A stretch of DNA of 64,000 nucleotides from Acinetobacter tianfuensis (GTDB lineage Bacteria; Pseudomonadota; Gammaproteobacteria; Pseudomonadales; Moraxellaceae). Location: the NCBI RefSeq assembly GCF_003611465.1, contig NZ_RAXV01000012.1, forward strand, positions 1 to 64,000. The letters are read 5' to 3'. The stretch's first letter is position 1, and every line of letters begins with the position of its first letter. Shown here piece after piece: positions 27,237-36,557 of the stretch. Both the position numbers and the translations under genes were made by a program. The notes under the pieces are model-generated. The model worked only from the letters and a program-made list of their open reading frames with translations. It did no database searches and was not told where the DNA came from.

Positions 27237-28406
27237 TTAGATTTTTGCGATGACTTGTGTAATGGCATCCACTGTTTTTTGCATGCTGGCATCCGACAAT
27301 GTTGGATGTACCAAGAACATCAAACTGCTTTCACCAAGTTGTTTTGCATTTGGCAATGAATGTTTTGGACGCCATGCTGTGCCATCAAACGCTTTTTCTA
27401 AATACACTTCTGAACATGAACCGCTAAAGCATGGAACTGCTTGAGATGAAATTTCCGCCATGATGCGGTCACGTGACCAATCTTCAGGTAAAGTCTCGAC
27501 ATTGACTTGCACATAACATTTATAAGCGGCATGTACATAGTCGCTAGAGGGTTTCGCTACCGTAAAATAGGGGCTATTTTCAAATACGGCTTGGATGCGC
27601 GCCATATTTGCATTACGTTTTGCCGTCCATTCAGACATCTCGATAAGTTGCAAACGACCAATCACCGCTTGCATTTCCATCATGCGCCAGTTGGTGCCAA
27701 ATGAGTCATGCAACCAACGGAAGCCCGGTGGATGCTGTGTGTTATACACGCTATCAAAGTTTTTGCCGTGATCTTTATAGGACCACATTATTTTCCAAAG
27801 ATTTTCATCATTGGTGGTGACCATACCACCTTCACCGCCTGTGGTCATAATCTTGTCTTGGCAGAATGACCAAGCCCCAATATGACCAATTGAACCTGCC
27901 GATTTACCTTTGTACATCGCACCATGTGCTTGAGCACAATCTTCAATCACGAAGATGCCTTTTTCCTCAGCCAATTGCATGATCGGATCCATATCACACA
28001 TCCACCCTGCCAAATGCACACAGATAATGGCTTTGGTATTGGGTGTTAAAACCGCTTCAATGGTACGGCGTGAGATATTTTGTGAATCCAGTTCAACATC
28101 GGCAAAAATCGGATTGGCACCTGCAGTGACAATCGAACTTGCTGAAGCCAAGAAAGTACGTGAAGTGACAATCACGTCATCACCTGCACCAATACCCAAG
28201 GCTTTTAAGGCCAGATCCAACGCCACTGTACCATTGGCAACGGCAACGGCATGTTTGGTTCCTGCAAACTGTGCAAATTCCTTTTCAAATTCGCGGCATT
28301 CCTGACCTGTCCAATAATTGACTTTATTAGATAAAAGGACTTTTGACACCGCATCGGCTTCTGCTTGAGTAAAGCTTGGCCAAGGCTCAAATGCACTGTT
28401 TAACAT
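27237..28406 (-). CDS. qhbA: UDP-4-keto-6-deoxy-sugar aminotransferase (PglE/QhbA-like)
   Basis: PLP-dependent DegT/DnrJ/EryC1 aminotransferase of 389 residues that should add the 4-amino group in diNAc-bacillosamine synthesis. The N-terminus FEPWPSFTQAEADAV, the motifs AVANGTVALDLAL, EDCAQAHGAMYKG and the PLP lysine in FCQDKIMTTGGEGGM are clear, as is FGTNWRMMEMQAVIGRLQL. It sits between the PglD-like acetyltransferase and the PglF-like dehydratase, giving the full three-enzyme pathway in consecutive genes. The symbol follows Acinetobacter K-locus usage and is from context. Confidence 0.9.
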   Translation of the reverse strand: MLNSAFEPWPSFTQAEADAVSKVLLSNKVNYWTGQECREFEKEFAQFAGTKHAVAVANGTVALDLALKALGIGAGDDVIVTSRTFLASASSIVTAGANPIFADVELDSQNISRRTIEAVLTPNTKAIICVHLAGWMCDMDPIMQLAEEKGIFVIEDCAQAHGAMYKGKSAGSIGHIGAWSFCQDKIMTTGGEGGMVTTNDENLWKIMWSYKDHGKNFDSVYNTQHPPGFRWLHDSFGTNWRMMEMQAVIGRLQLIEMSEWTAKRNANMARIQAVFENSPYFTVAKPSSDYVHAAYKCYVQVNVETLPEDWSRDRIMAEISSQAVPCFSGSCSEVYLEKAFDGTAWRPKHSLPNAKQLGESSLMFLVHPTLSDASMQKTVDAITQVIAKI

Positions 28407-28441
28407 GGAATTTTCCCAGTCTAAAAATCGAGTTTAAAAAT

Positions 28442-29098
28442 CTATTTTTGCGTCATAATTCGGGCAGGATTGCCCACCACGGTGGCACCCGCAGGTACAC
28501 TTTTGGTCACCACGGCACCCATACCGACTATAGCGCCTGTACCGATCACCAAAGGCTGATCCGGTGTGCCCTGCTTAATCATCGCACCCGCGCCAATATA
28601 GGCATGCGCGTGTATATGAATATTGCCGTTGCATTTTACGCCTGGTGCGAAAGTAACGAAATCCCCAACCACACAATCATGCTCGACATAACTGTATAAA
28701 TTGGCATGAAAACACTTGCCGATTTTGACATTGGAGCCAATGCTGACAAAAGGACTCAAAGCAGAACCTTCATCGAGTTCTATCTGATCCATTAAAACCA
28801 CATGGTCCGCAGTGATCGACCAAAGCTGAATGCCATCCGCTTCTAAACGCTGAGCGATTTTTTCACGCACACGACTATTGGCAATCGCGATTTGCACACA
28901 TTTTTCAGAAACAGTTTCATTTAAAAAAGCTTGGTAATTCATGGCACGATGACCATTGACTGAAGCAATATCTGTCAAAGCATCATCGATAAAGATAATT
29001 TCAGATGCATCACCTTGACGTGCCAATTGCTGACGCGCGACAGGCATCAGGCTACGCCCACAACCTGAAGCCCCATAAATCGCATAGAGTGTTGTCAT
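28442..29098 (-). CDS. qhbB: Sugar N-acetyltransferase (PglD/NeuD family, QhbB-like)
   Basis: 218 residues: an N-terminal Rossmann-like UDP-sugar-binding domain (YAIYGASGCGRSLMPVARQ) and a C-terminal left-handed beta-helix (SIGSNVKIGKCFHANLYSYV, VIGTGAIVGMGAVVTKSV). EHDCVVGDFV holds the His used as base in PglD. It would acetylate the C4 amine to finish UDP-diNAc-bacillosamine. Its ATG overlaps the stop of the PglC-like gene (TAATG). Confidence 0.9.
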   Translation of the reverse strand: MTTLYAIYGASGCGRSLMPVARQQLARQGDASEIIFIDDALTDIASVNGHRAMNYQAFLNETVSEKCVQIAIANSRVREKIAQRLEADGIQLWSITADHVVLMDQIELDEGSALSPFVSIGSNVKIGKCFHANLYSYVEHDCVVGDFVTFAPGVKCNGNIHIHAHAYIGAGAMIKQGTPDQPLVIGTGAIVGMGAVVTKSVPAGATVVGNPARIMTQK

Positions 29099-29700
29099 TA
29101 TTTTTGTTCCGGTGTGCCGGTAAATTTTGTCATAGTGGCTTCGCCTTCGGCACTAATATCATCCTTGGCAATCACTTTTTTCACGGTTTTTAGCATGATT
29201 TTAAAATCGAGCCATAAAGACTGATTTTCCACATACCAAGTATCGAGTTCAAACTTTTTTTCCCATGAAATGGCATTGCGACCATTCACTTGAGCATGAC
29301 CTGTAATGCCCGGACGCACGTTATGACGCTTGGCCTGCTCACAATTATAGAGCGGTAAATATTCCATCAATAATGGTCGTGGTCCGACAATACTCATATC
29401 GCCTTTAATCACATTCCACAGTTCAGGCATTTCATCCAAACTGGTGGCACGGAGCATTTTTCCAAATGGCGTCAAACGCTCACTATCAGGCAATGGATTG
29501 CCCTGCGCATCGAGCGCATCTTTCATGGTGCGAAACTTCACCATTTCAAAGGGCTTGCCATGCAGACCCGGACGCACCTGACGGAATAAAACAGGCGAAC
29601 CTAAATTCTTTTTTACCTTATGCGCCACAATAAAATACACAGGCGACAGCAGAATTAAAGCGGTCGATGCAATCGCAATATCTAAAATACGTTTAATCAT
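29098..29700 (-). CDS. itrB: Initiating sugar-phosphate transferase, ItrB/PglC type
   Basis: 200-residue monotopic phosphoglycosyltransferase: one N-terminal membrane segment (LDIAIASTALILLSPVYFIV), RPGLHGKPFEMVKFRTMKD, the DE dyad in SLDEMPELWNVIKGDMS, VGPRPLLMEY and RPGITGHAQVNGRNAISWE. Length and context (PglD-, PglE-, PglF-like genes follow) point to transfer of diNAc-bacillosamine 1-phosphate to undecaprenyl phosphate. It is the second initiating enzyme in the locus. It overlaps the upstream glycosyltransferase by ATGA. Confidence 0.9.
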   Translation of the reverse strand: MIKRILDIAIASTALILLSPVYFIVAHKVKKNLGSPVLFRQVRPGLHGKPFEMVKFRTMKDALDAQGNPLPDSERLTPFGKMLRATSLDEMPELWNVIKGDMSIVGPRPLLMEYLPLYNCEQAKRHNVRPGITGHAQVNGRNAISWEKKFELDTWYVENQSLWLDFKIMLKTVKKVIAKDDISAEGEATMTKFTGTPEQK

Positions 29701-30839
29701 CGCAATATTCCCATTTCAGCCATCATGTGTGCATTGACCTGATGTACATCGTATTTATTCAGCGCGATTTCACGTGAACGCTGTCCCATATATTCAATTA
29801 ATCTTGGATCTTCAATAAAGTACTGCATACTTTGCACCAAATCATCGACTGATTTCACCCCGACCAAATAACCATTTTGCCCATGTTGAACAGTTTCACG
29901 GCAACCCGGTGCATCCGTCGTAATGATGGCACGCCCCATAGCCATAGCTTCCAACACCGTACGCGGAGTCCCCTCCCGATATGACGGCAATACATACACA
30001 GAACTCTCTGCAATAGCAGGCCTTACATCAGTTAATTTACCCCAGTATTTTATAGACTTCTGGTTAATCCATATATTTAATTCCTGCTGAGAAATTGCAG
30101 ATGGATTATCATCAATCCAACCGACCAAATGAAACTCAGCTTCGGGATATTTCATTTTAATCATGCGTGCTGCTTCAGCATATTCACGTACACCTTTATC
30201 CCCCAATAAGCGTGCAATCAACAAAAAAGACACCTTAATTTGACCTTGCTCATTTTTAGGCAAAGGCATCACATCAAAATCTTGCACATTGACACCTGAA
30301 CCATTCACCATCACGGTTGGTTTTTCGGCATCCAACAGATGCATATCCTGAAACAGTTTTAAATCATCTGGATTTTGGAAAAAGACTTTTTCCGCATGTT
30401 TCAAGGCTTGGGCATAGAGGCCATGCACCATTTTTTGAAACAGGCTGCGTTTGCCCGATTCCACATTTTGAAAGGCGTAACCAAGTCCAGTAATTAAAGC
30501 AAAACGATGCGGGACTTTAGCGAGCCATGCTGCCAGTGTGCCGTAAATGACCGGTTTAATGGTATAGGACAACACATAAGTTGGTTGAATCTGACGGATC
30601 TGCTGATAAATATTTTTCAGCAATTTTAAATCTGAAATAGGGTTGGTCCCTGTACGCTGCATGGGAATTTCATGTATGGTGTAACCTAGTGACTGCAACT
30701 GATGATATTCATCAGGGAACGTAATCAGCTCAGGCGCCATGATATGAATTTCAAAACCACGAGCTTGAATAGCTTCCAATAGCTTACCGCGGAAATTCAG
30801 TGCAGAGGGCAAATAACTGCAAATCATTAAAAACTTCAT
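29697..30839 (-). CDS. Glycosyltransferase, PglA-like GT4
   Basis: 380 residues. The C-terminal half has SFLLIARLLGDKGVREYAEA, FHLVGWIDDNP and PSYREGTPRTVLEAMAMGRA, followed by ITTDAPGCRETV, very like PglA, which adds HexNAc to lipid-linked diNAc-bacillosamine. The N-terminal half has LITGLGYAF. The ATG at 30839 makes an ATGA overlap with the previous stop and is preferred over the open frame to 30854. Directly upstream of the PglC-like gene, as pglA is beside pglC in Campylobacter. Confidence 0.87.
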   Translation of the reverse strand: MKFLMICSYLPSALNFRGKLLEAIQARGFEIHIMAPELITFPDEYHQLQSLGYTIHEIPMQRTGTNPISDLKLLKNIYQQIRQIQPTYVLSYTIKPVIYGTLAAWLAKVPHRFALITGLGYAFQNVESGKRSLFQKMVHGLYAQALKHAEKVFFQNPDDLKLFQDMHLLDAEKPTVMVNGSGVNVQDFDVMPLPKNEQGQIKVSFLLIARLLGDKGVREYAEAARMIKMKYPEAEFHLVGWIDDNPSAISQQELNIWINQKSIKYWGKLTDVRPAIAESSVYVLPSYREGTPRTVLEAMAMGRAIITTDAPGCRETVQHGQNGYLVGVKSVDDLVQSMQYFIEDPRLIEYMGQRSREIALNKYDVHQVNAHMMAEMGILR

Positions 30840-31930
30840 GCCTGTTGGCTCCACACCTGCATATATTGACCGCTGACGGTTTCAATACTGAAATTCTGTT
30901 CAACACGTTCACGGGTTGCTTGTTTTAAAGCGCGTTTTTCTGCTTCTGTTTTTTGTGCATAAGCCAAAACTGCATCCGCCAAAGCCTGTGCATTACGCGG
31001 CGGTACAATCACACCTAGGTCTTGCACAATGTATTTGGCATCGCCAACATCGGTGCTGATACACGGCAACCCCGATGCCATCGCTTCCACCAAGACATTT
31101 GGAAAACCTTCAGTAATTGAGGTCATGAGAAATGCATCAATCGATTGATAAAAAGCTGGCATATCTGAGATTTGACCCAGTAAATGGACTTTTTCAGCAT
31201 CTAATTGATACTGATCAAATAGAGCTTTTACTTCCGCGTTATCTAAACTCGCCCCATTGCCGGCAATTTTAAACACGATATTTTGATCTTTCAGCAAACC
31301 CATTGTTTCAAACAAATAGGGATAACCTTTGGCTGTGTGATAACGCCCTGCAAAACCTATGGTGATCGGTACATGCAATTCAGAATTCACCTGAAATTGA
31401 TCTAAAAATACGCCATTGGCAATCACTTGGCTATTTGGATTATCAAAGCCAAAAGCCTGATGCTGTTCTAATGAGGAGTGCGCACAATAAATAATATGAC
31501 TTGGCTGTTTCGATAGAATTTTACTTAAGCCCAAAGCAATTTTGGTGCTGATGGATTCATCTTTCGGTGAAGCAAGCGAGTGATGAATGCCCCACACGAC
31601 TTTTGGTTTTTTTGCTAAGCCAATGACACTCAAACTGGTTAAGGCATTGGCATGATACATCCAACATTGCACGGTTTGAGGTTGTAACTGTTTCAGCAAT
31701 TTACGTAATTTTTGAATGGTACTCAGGGTATTGATGCCATTCCAACCTAAAGCATAATGTGACTGACAACGATCGAGCGTGCTTTGATAGATGCTCGATG
31801 TTTTCATCAAACTGATGATCACGTGTTGGTATTGATTTTCAGTATATTGAATCAGGCGTGCCAGCATCATTTCTGCACCGCCCACACCTGCAAAGTTGGT
31901 GATCACATGCACCATCAACGGTTTGCTCAT
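30836..31930 (-). CDS. Glycosyltransferase, GT4
   Basis: 364 residues, GT-B fold. N-terminal HVITNFAGVGGAEMMLARLI is the acceptor-side glycine loop of GT4 enzymes; the C-terminal half has IGFAGRYHTAKGYPYLFE, FKIAGNGASLDNAEV, VHLLGQISDMPAFYQSIDAF and SITEGFPNVLVEAMASGLPC. ATGA overlaps at both ends couple it to its neighbours. Likely adds the second or third sugar of the module 2 unit; substrates unknown. Confidence 0.87.
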   Translation of the reverse strand: MSKPLMVHVITNFAGVGGAEMMLARLIQYTENQYQHVIISLMKTSSIYQSTLDRCQSHYALGWNGINTLSTIQKLRKLLKQLQPQTVQCWMYHANALTSLSVIGLAKKPKVVWGIHHSLASPKDESISTKIALGLSKILSKQPSHIIYCAHSSLEQHQAFGFDNPNSQVIANGVFLDQFQVNSELHVPITIGFAGRYHTAKGYPYLFETMGLLKDQNIVFKIAGNGASLDNAEVKALFDQYQLDAEKVHLLGQISDMPAFYQSIDAFLMTSITEGFPNVLVEAMASGLPCISTDVGDAKYIVQDLGVIVPPRNAQALADAVLAYAQKTEAEKRALKQATRERVEQNFSIETVSGQYMQVWSQQA

Positions 31931-33045
31931 GTTGCAGACTCCATCATGTTTAAGTACTGCTTCAATACCGTTGCTTTGTGGAATTGCTGAATATGGGCTT
32001 CAAAATCAGCCTCTGCATAATGTATATAATCGGCAAAAATTGCCTGTTGCATGGCTTGCGTCAAGCCAGCCTGATCATTGCATTCGACCAATAAGCCAAA
32101 TTTTGCATGGTCCAAAATTTCCATTGGTCCACTTGGACAATTGGTACTGACTACCTTTACTTTGGAAGCCAGTGCCTGAATCAGCACCCCCGGTAGACCT
32201 TCCCAATTTGAGCTTAAAACAAATAGGGATGCATATTTAAAATAAGCATACGGGTTTGCATCAAAGCCCGGTAAATCTACGACATCTTTTAAGCCTAAGT
32301 CCGATACCAAAGCTTCAAATTCAGTACGCAGTTCACCCTCACCTAAAATAATCAGACGGGTTTCAGAATGCTGATCGTGTAAAGCTTTAAATGAACGAAT
32401 TAGAAAACCAAAGTTTTTTGCTTCAGTCAGACGCCCTACTGCCAAAATCACTTTATTGTGACCATCAAAAAAGCGATGCGTGACAGGCACTTTCAGTTTT
32501 TCAAAATAAGCATCATCCAGCACAGGGTTATAAATGGTGCTCAGATTATTTTTTTTATAGCTGTAGTATTCACGAAAATCAGTTTCTACACCTTTAGAGA
32601 CACAAACCACTTGCTGTGCCATGGGATAAGTCCAATTCACCAAAGTTTTTAAAACAAATTTAGCGAGACCCTGTAATTTCAAATTCTTAGACGGCGTCGA
32701 TACTTCACGGAAAATTAATGCGGTTTGAACGCCTGCCAGCTTTTTGGCAATGCCCGCCACAATATTGGTGTGGGTTTGCGTTGCCACCAAGCAATCATAC
32801 TGCTCAGCTTTCAGCTTCATTTTTAAGGGCGTAATGCTATTCATCACCCGACCGCAATTAAAATTCACCAATTGAATTTTCGGACTGACTTCAGGCAACA
32901 GCTTAGCTTTATCACCTGTGACATCACACACACCCAAATGAATATTCAGACCTTGTTCAGCAAAGCTGTTGGCGAGTTGAATGACTGTACGTTCTGCACC
33001 GCCACCGCCCAAGCTTGGCAAAAAGAACATGACTTTATTCAACAT
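31927..33045 (-). CDS. Glycosyltransferase, GT4 (PglJ/PglH-like)
   Basis: 372 residues. LPSLGGGGAERTVIQLANSF at the N-terminus, ILAVGRLTEAKNFGFLIRSF, LIILGEGELRTEFEAL and LSSNWEGLPGVLIQALASK, then VVSTNCPSGPMEIL, are the GT4 layout found in the PglJ/PglH GalNAc transferases and in capsule enzymes. First of three consecutive, translationally coupled glycosyltransferases. With the initiating transferase the module could build a tetrasaccharide. Confidence 0.87.
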   Translation of the reverse strand: MLNKVMFFLPSLGGGGAERTVIQLANSFAEQGLNIHLGVCDVTGDKAKLLPEVSPKIQLVNFNCGRVMNSITPLKMKLKAEQYDCLVATQTHTNIVAGIAKKLAGVQTALIFREVSTPSKNLKLQGLAKFVLKTLVNWTYPMAQQVVCVSKGVETDFREYYSYKKNNLSTIYNPVLDDAYFEKLKVPVTHRFFDGHNKVILAVGRLTEAKNFGFLIRSFKALHDQHSETRLIILGEGELRTEFEALVSDLGLKDVVDLPGFDANPYAYFKYASLFVLSSNWEGLPGVLIQALASKVKVVSTNCPSGPMEILDHAKFGLLVECNDQAGLTQAMQQAIFADYIHYAEADFEAHIQQFHKATVLKQYLNMMESAT

Positions 33046-33076
33046 AATCAGACCTAAATTTTAAAATGGGAGAATA

Positions 33077-33625
33077 TTAATGCGGTGATTTTGAAGCTTG
33101 GATCGCCATGGCACGCTCAACCCGCTCACGATAATCCGTGATGCCGGCAAGCTCACTGTCACTGGCACAGGTACTTTGAATTTTGGCTTGATAGTCAACA
33201 AAACTGGATACCACTTTGGCAGGTACGCCAATCGCCACGCTATGATCAGGAATATCTTTGGTCACCACCGAGCCTGCACCAATCACCACATTTGAGCCAA
33301 TGCTCACACCGGGCATTACGATTGTATTGACCCCAATAAATACATGCGAACCGACTTGAATCGGGGCAAAGCGTTGGTAGCGTTTACCTTGCTCATCTTT
33401 GATTAAACAAGTACTGCCATCATGGGTAATAAATTTCACCCCTGAGGTCACGGTCACATGATCACCAATGCTGACCAAAAATGGTTCTGAGCCCCAACTT
33501 TTAATATAAATTCGGCAGTTTTCCCCGACTGTCACACCTTTTTTACGTGCATAAGCCACACTGCCCTTTGCCATAAAATAAGCCAAATCAAACAGCTGTC
33601 GAAAAGCAGAAACCATAAATGACAT
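33077..33625 (-). CDS. Hexapeptide-repeat acyltransferase
   Basis: About 182 residues; a left-handed beta-helix acyltransferase. GENCRIYIKSWGSEPFLVSI, HVTVTSGVKFITHDG, GSHVFIGVNTIVMPGV and IGSNVVIGAGSVVTKDIPDH are hexapeptide turns with the catalytic-type His in ITHDG. Probably O-acetylates a glycan residue or N-acylates a sugar. A TTG start at 33652 is possible; the ATG at 33625 is preferred, without a strong RBS. It is 31 bases upstream of the coupled glycosyltransferases. Confidence 0.85.
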   Translation of the reverse strand: MSFMVSAFRQLFDLAYFMAKGSVAYARKKGVTVGENCRIYIKSWGSEPFLVSIGDHVTVTSGVKFITHDGSTCLIKDEQGKRYQRFAPIQVGSHVFIGVNTIVMPGVSIGSNVVIGAGSVVTKDIPDHSVAIGVPAKVVSSFVDYQAKIQSTCASDSELAGITDYRERVERAMAIQASKSPH

Positions 33626-33745
33626 ACACAGTACCTGAATGGAGCGAGGCAACTTAAAAGGAGGAAAATAAGCCTGCTATTTTACGCTGAAAATCCACTT
33701 TACGATATGGAAACCGCAGTCACGATGCAGGATGAAAAAATAAGA

Positions 33746-34339
33746 TCACAGCGATTTGATTTTTCTAGCAGGACTGCCGACATACACCCCAGATTCGTCC
33801 AAAGGTTTCGACACAAGGCTACACGCGCCAATCACCGAATCACTTGGAATTTTCACACCATCAAGGACCGTCACCCGTGCACCCAACCAAATATTTTCGC
33901 CTAAACTCACCCCTTGTTTAGTAATCGCATCTTTCACCAACACATCAGGTTCACCAAATTTATGATTACTGGCAATGATGATACTTTGCGTGCCAATACG
34001 GGTGTTATCGCCAATGCTCACACCGCCACAGCCATTGATAAATGACTTCGAGTTAATACTGACATCTTTGCCAATCGACACCTTGCCACCAAAGCATTTG
34101 ATGTAACAACTTTCACCAATAAAACTGTTATCCGCGATTTCTAAAATTGCGCCTTGTTCGACGATTAAACTGACATGATCGCCTATATAAACATTCTGCC
34201 CAATCTTGACCTGACCACTAATATCAACCGTACAGGCTTTACCGAAATAACGAAATTTCGTGCCAAAAGCCAGATTATAAAATTGCTGACGGCATTGTGC
34301 AGTGAACCAAGTGATCAGTTTTAACAGTTTAAAAAACAT
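33746..34339 (-). CDS. Hexapeptide-repeat acyltransferase
   Basis: About 197 residues, beta-helix acyltransferase with many IG turns: VKIGQNVYIGDHVSLIVEQG, NSFIGESCYIKCFGG, VSIGDNTRIGTQSIIIASNHKF, LGENIWLGARVTVLDG and ACSLVSKPLDESGVYVGSPA. The His in IIIASNHKFG is the probable catalytic base, as in WcaF/maltose-acetyltransferase-like proteins. The ATG at 34339 shares a base with the wzx stop (TGATG); the frame extends to 34357. Second acyltransferase in a row, separated from the next by a 120-base gap without a gene. Confidence 0.85.
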   Translation of the reverse strand: MFFKLLKLITWFTAQCRQQFYNLAFGTKFRYFGKACTVDISGQVKIGQNVYIGDHVSLIVEQGAILEIADNSFIGESCYIKCFGGKVSIGKDVSINSKSFINGCGGVSIGDNTRIGTQSIIIASNHKFGEPDVLVKDAITKQGVSLGENIWLGARVTVLDGVKIPSDSVIGACSLVSKPLDESGVYVGSPARKIKSL

Positions 34340-35511
34340 CAGCTTTTGTTTCTCCACACCACATATAAAATGGCAAAGTTATAAATGATCAGTGCCACAG
34401 GCACCGCCAAGAGCATATAAATTTTATCGACACATAAAACATATAAACCTGCAAATAAAGCGAACTTAATGATGAGTTCTACGATTTGCAGTTTAAATAA
34501 GACTTGGCTATTGCGCTTGGCAATTAAATAAGCCGAACTTGGCGGATTACAAAAAACCGCCCAATACCCCAATGCCAAAATTTGGAAATAGGTCGAGATC
34601 CCGACCCATTCAGAACCAAAAATCCATAAATATAAAGATTCAGGCAAGATAAAGAAAATTGCAAAAAGAGGCAGTGACACCAAGCTTAAAAGTACACTTG
34701 CCTTTAAGGCATCTTTATTTGAATCCGTGCTCTTAAATTTACGGATAAAAAACTGACGTAGGGTTTGTGAAATCAGATTGATCGGCACACGCAAAGTCCG
34801 CTCAACAATGGCATAGAAGCCCATTGCCTGCACACCCACAAAATGCGACACCACATAATACGGTAAATTATGTGAAAAACTGTTCAGCAAGGCATGCGGG
34901 GTATTGGCATAGATAAAATCTTGGTAATGTTTAAACGCCTGCCAACTGACTTGATAGAGCTGATACTTCATTAAATAAATCAGCACTGCCACAATCATCA
35001 GGATCGAGCTGACATTGTAGCTATTCACCAAACTGATCTGCATGAACAGTGGCAAACTCAATTGCACCGCAACCACAATTGCACTTCTAAAAATATTTAG
35101 ACCAGCACAAAAATATTCTTTATGCGCAGCAAATTGATAGTTATAGACGCTTTGAAGCAAAGTATTGGCGAGTACACCTGTGGCCACAGCAAACGCCATT
35201 TCAACCTTTAAAACTAAGCTGATGACAAGACCACTAATAAAAGCAATGACTGTCGAAAAGACGGCCCCTTCAAAAATCAGACTTTTTTTATCTTGTTCCT
35301 CAGCGACCAACAGCGCTTGATCGAGACGTAAATTGGCTACTGTTGAAAGTACACTGACGATGGCTAAGGCGATACCGTAAGCCCCAAAGTCAGCAACAGA
35401 ATATAGGCGTGTTAAAACAGGAAGTGCGATAAATGTCATTATCGCACCTGCCAGTAAACTGAGTGTAATCAATCCAATGGACTGATACTTTGCGAGGAGT
35501 TTCGCAATCAT
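34339..35511 (-). CDS. wzx: Wzx-type flippase (module 2)
   Basis: 390 residues with about ten to twelve membrane segments. GLITLSLLAGAIMTFIALP, followed by VLTRLYSVADFGAYGIALAI, is the N-terminal signature of the Wzx/PST family (RxYxxxDFG). Expected to flip the lipid-linked glycan of module 2. Base composition is ordinary for the genome, unlike the AT-rich wzx at 21558-22736, and the two proteins share little visible sequence. No Wzy-like gene follows in this module. Confidence 0.88.
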   Translation of the reverse strand: MIAKLLAKYQSIGLITLSLLAGAIMTFIALPVLTRLYSVADFGAYGIALAIVSVLSTVANLRLDQALLVAEEQDKKSLIFEGAVFSTVIAFISGLVISLVLKVEMAFAVATGVLANTLLQSVYNYQFAAHKEYFCAGLNIFRSAIVVAVQLSLPLFMQISLVNSYNVSSILMIVAVLIYLMKYQLYQVSWQAFKHYQDFIYANTPHALLNSFSHNLPYYVVSHFVGVQAMGFYAIVERTLRVPINLISQTLRQFFIRKFKSTDSNKDALKASVLLSLVSLPLFAIFFILPESLYLWIFGSEWVGISTYFQILALGYWAVFCNPPSSAYLIAKRNSQVLFKLQIVELIIKFALFAGLYVLCVDKIYMLLAVPVALIIYNFAILYVVWRNKS

Positions 35512-35521
35512 CGGTTCAAGA

Positions 35522-36544
35522 TCATTTTAAGTGATTGACGTACCAACGCATCGCCAATTGAATGCCTTCGGCAATTTTAAACTGCGGTGCATAACCTAAA
35601 CCTTGCTCAATTTTGACAATACTGGCTTGTGAATGACGGACATCACCTGCACGGAATTCGCGGTACACAGGATCACGCTCAAAGTTCACCGCATTTTCAG
35701 CAAGTGCCACTTGAATGGCGCGATATAAATCATTCAAAGTCGTACGGTCACCCACTGCTACGTTATACACCTGATTTTTCGCTTCATCCGATGCTGTCGC
35801 TGCCAGAATATTGGCTTGTACAGTATTATCAATAAAACAGAAATCACGGCTGGTTTCACCATCACCATTGATAAAGACATCTTCACCAGCAATCATCGAG
35901 GCTGTCCACTTCGGAATCACCGCAGCATAAGCACCGTTTGGATCTTGGCGCTGACCAAACACGTTAAAATAACGTAAACCAATCGTTTTAAAGCCATACG
36001 TTTTTGCAAATACATCTGCGTATAATTCATTGACATACTTTGTCACTGCATATGGAGATAATGGCTTACCGATGTTTTCTTCTACTTTTGGCAATGCTGG
36101 ATGATCACCATAGGTTGAACTGCTGGCTGCATAAGTAAAACTTGAAACACCTTCATCGCGTGCAGCGACCATCATGTTCAAAAATCCAGTGATATTTGCA
36201 CTATTTGTTAAAATAGGATCGGCAATCGAACGCGGTACAGAACCTAAAGCGGCTTCATGCAAGACATAATCCACACCTGCACAGGCTTTTTGGCAGTCGG
36301 CAAATTGGCGAATATCTCCTTCAATAAAACTGAATTTCGCCCATTGTTCAGCCGTCACTAAGCTTTGCACTTCATCCAAATTATGCTGATGACCTGTTGC
36401 GAAATTGTCTAAGCCCACAACTTTTTGATTCAGCTTCAGCAAAGTTTCAAGAAGATTAGAACCAATAAAGCCCGCAACACCTGTTACCAACCATGTTTTA
36501 GGTGCGGCTTTAAGGTTTTCACATACCTGTTGATATTGATTCAT
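35522..36544 (-). CDS. UDP-GlcNAc(A) 4-epimerase (WbpP/TviC type)
   Basis: 340-residue extended SDR with [50 protein letters not shown], the catalytic [11 protein letters not shown] and YAVTKYVNE (YxxxK), and [19 protein letters not shown]. These are strong WbpP/TviC features, and this epimerase acts on UDP-GlcNAc or UDP-GlcNAcA. With the dehydrogenase before it the pair would give UDP-GalNAcA. RBS AAGGGG precedes ATG 36544; 13 bases after the dehydrogenase. Confidence 0.92.
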   Translation of the reverse strand: MNQYQQVCENLKAAPKTWLVTGVAGFIGSNLLETLLKLNQKVVGLDNFATGHQHNLDEVQSLVTAEQWAKFSFIEGDIRQFADCQKACAGVDYVLHEAALGSVPRSIADPILTNSANITGFLNMMVAARDEGVSSFTYAASSSTYGDHPALPKVEENIGKPLSPYAVTKYVNELYADVFAKTYGFKTIGLRYFNVFGQRQDPNGAYAAVIPKWTASMIAGEDVFINGDGETSRDFCFIDNTVQANILAATASDEAKNQVYNVAVGDRTTLNDLYRAIQVALAENAVNFERDPVYREFRAGDVRHSQASIVKIEQGLGYAPQFKIAEGIQLAMRWYVNHLK

Positions 36545-36557
36545 TTTGGTATGCCCC

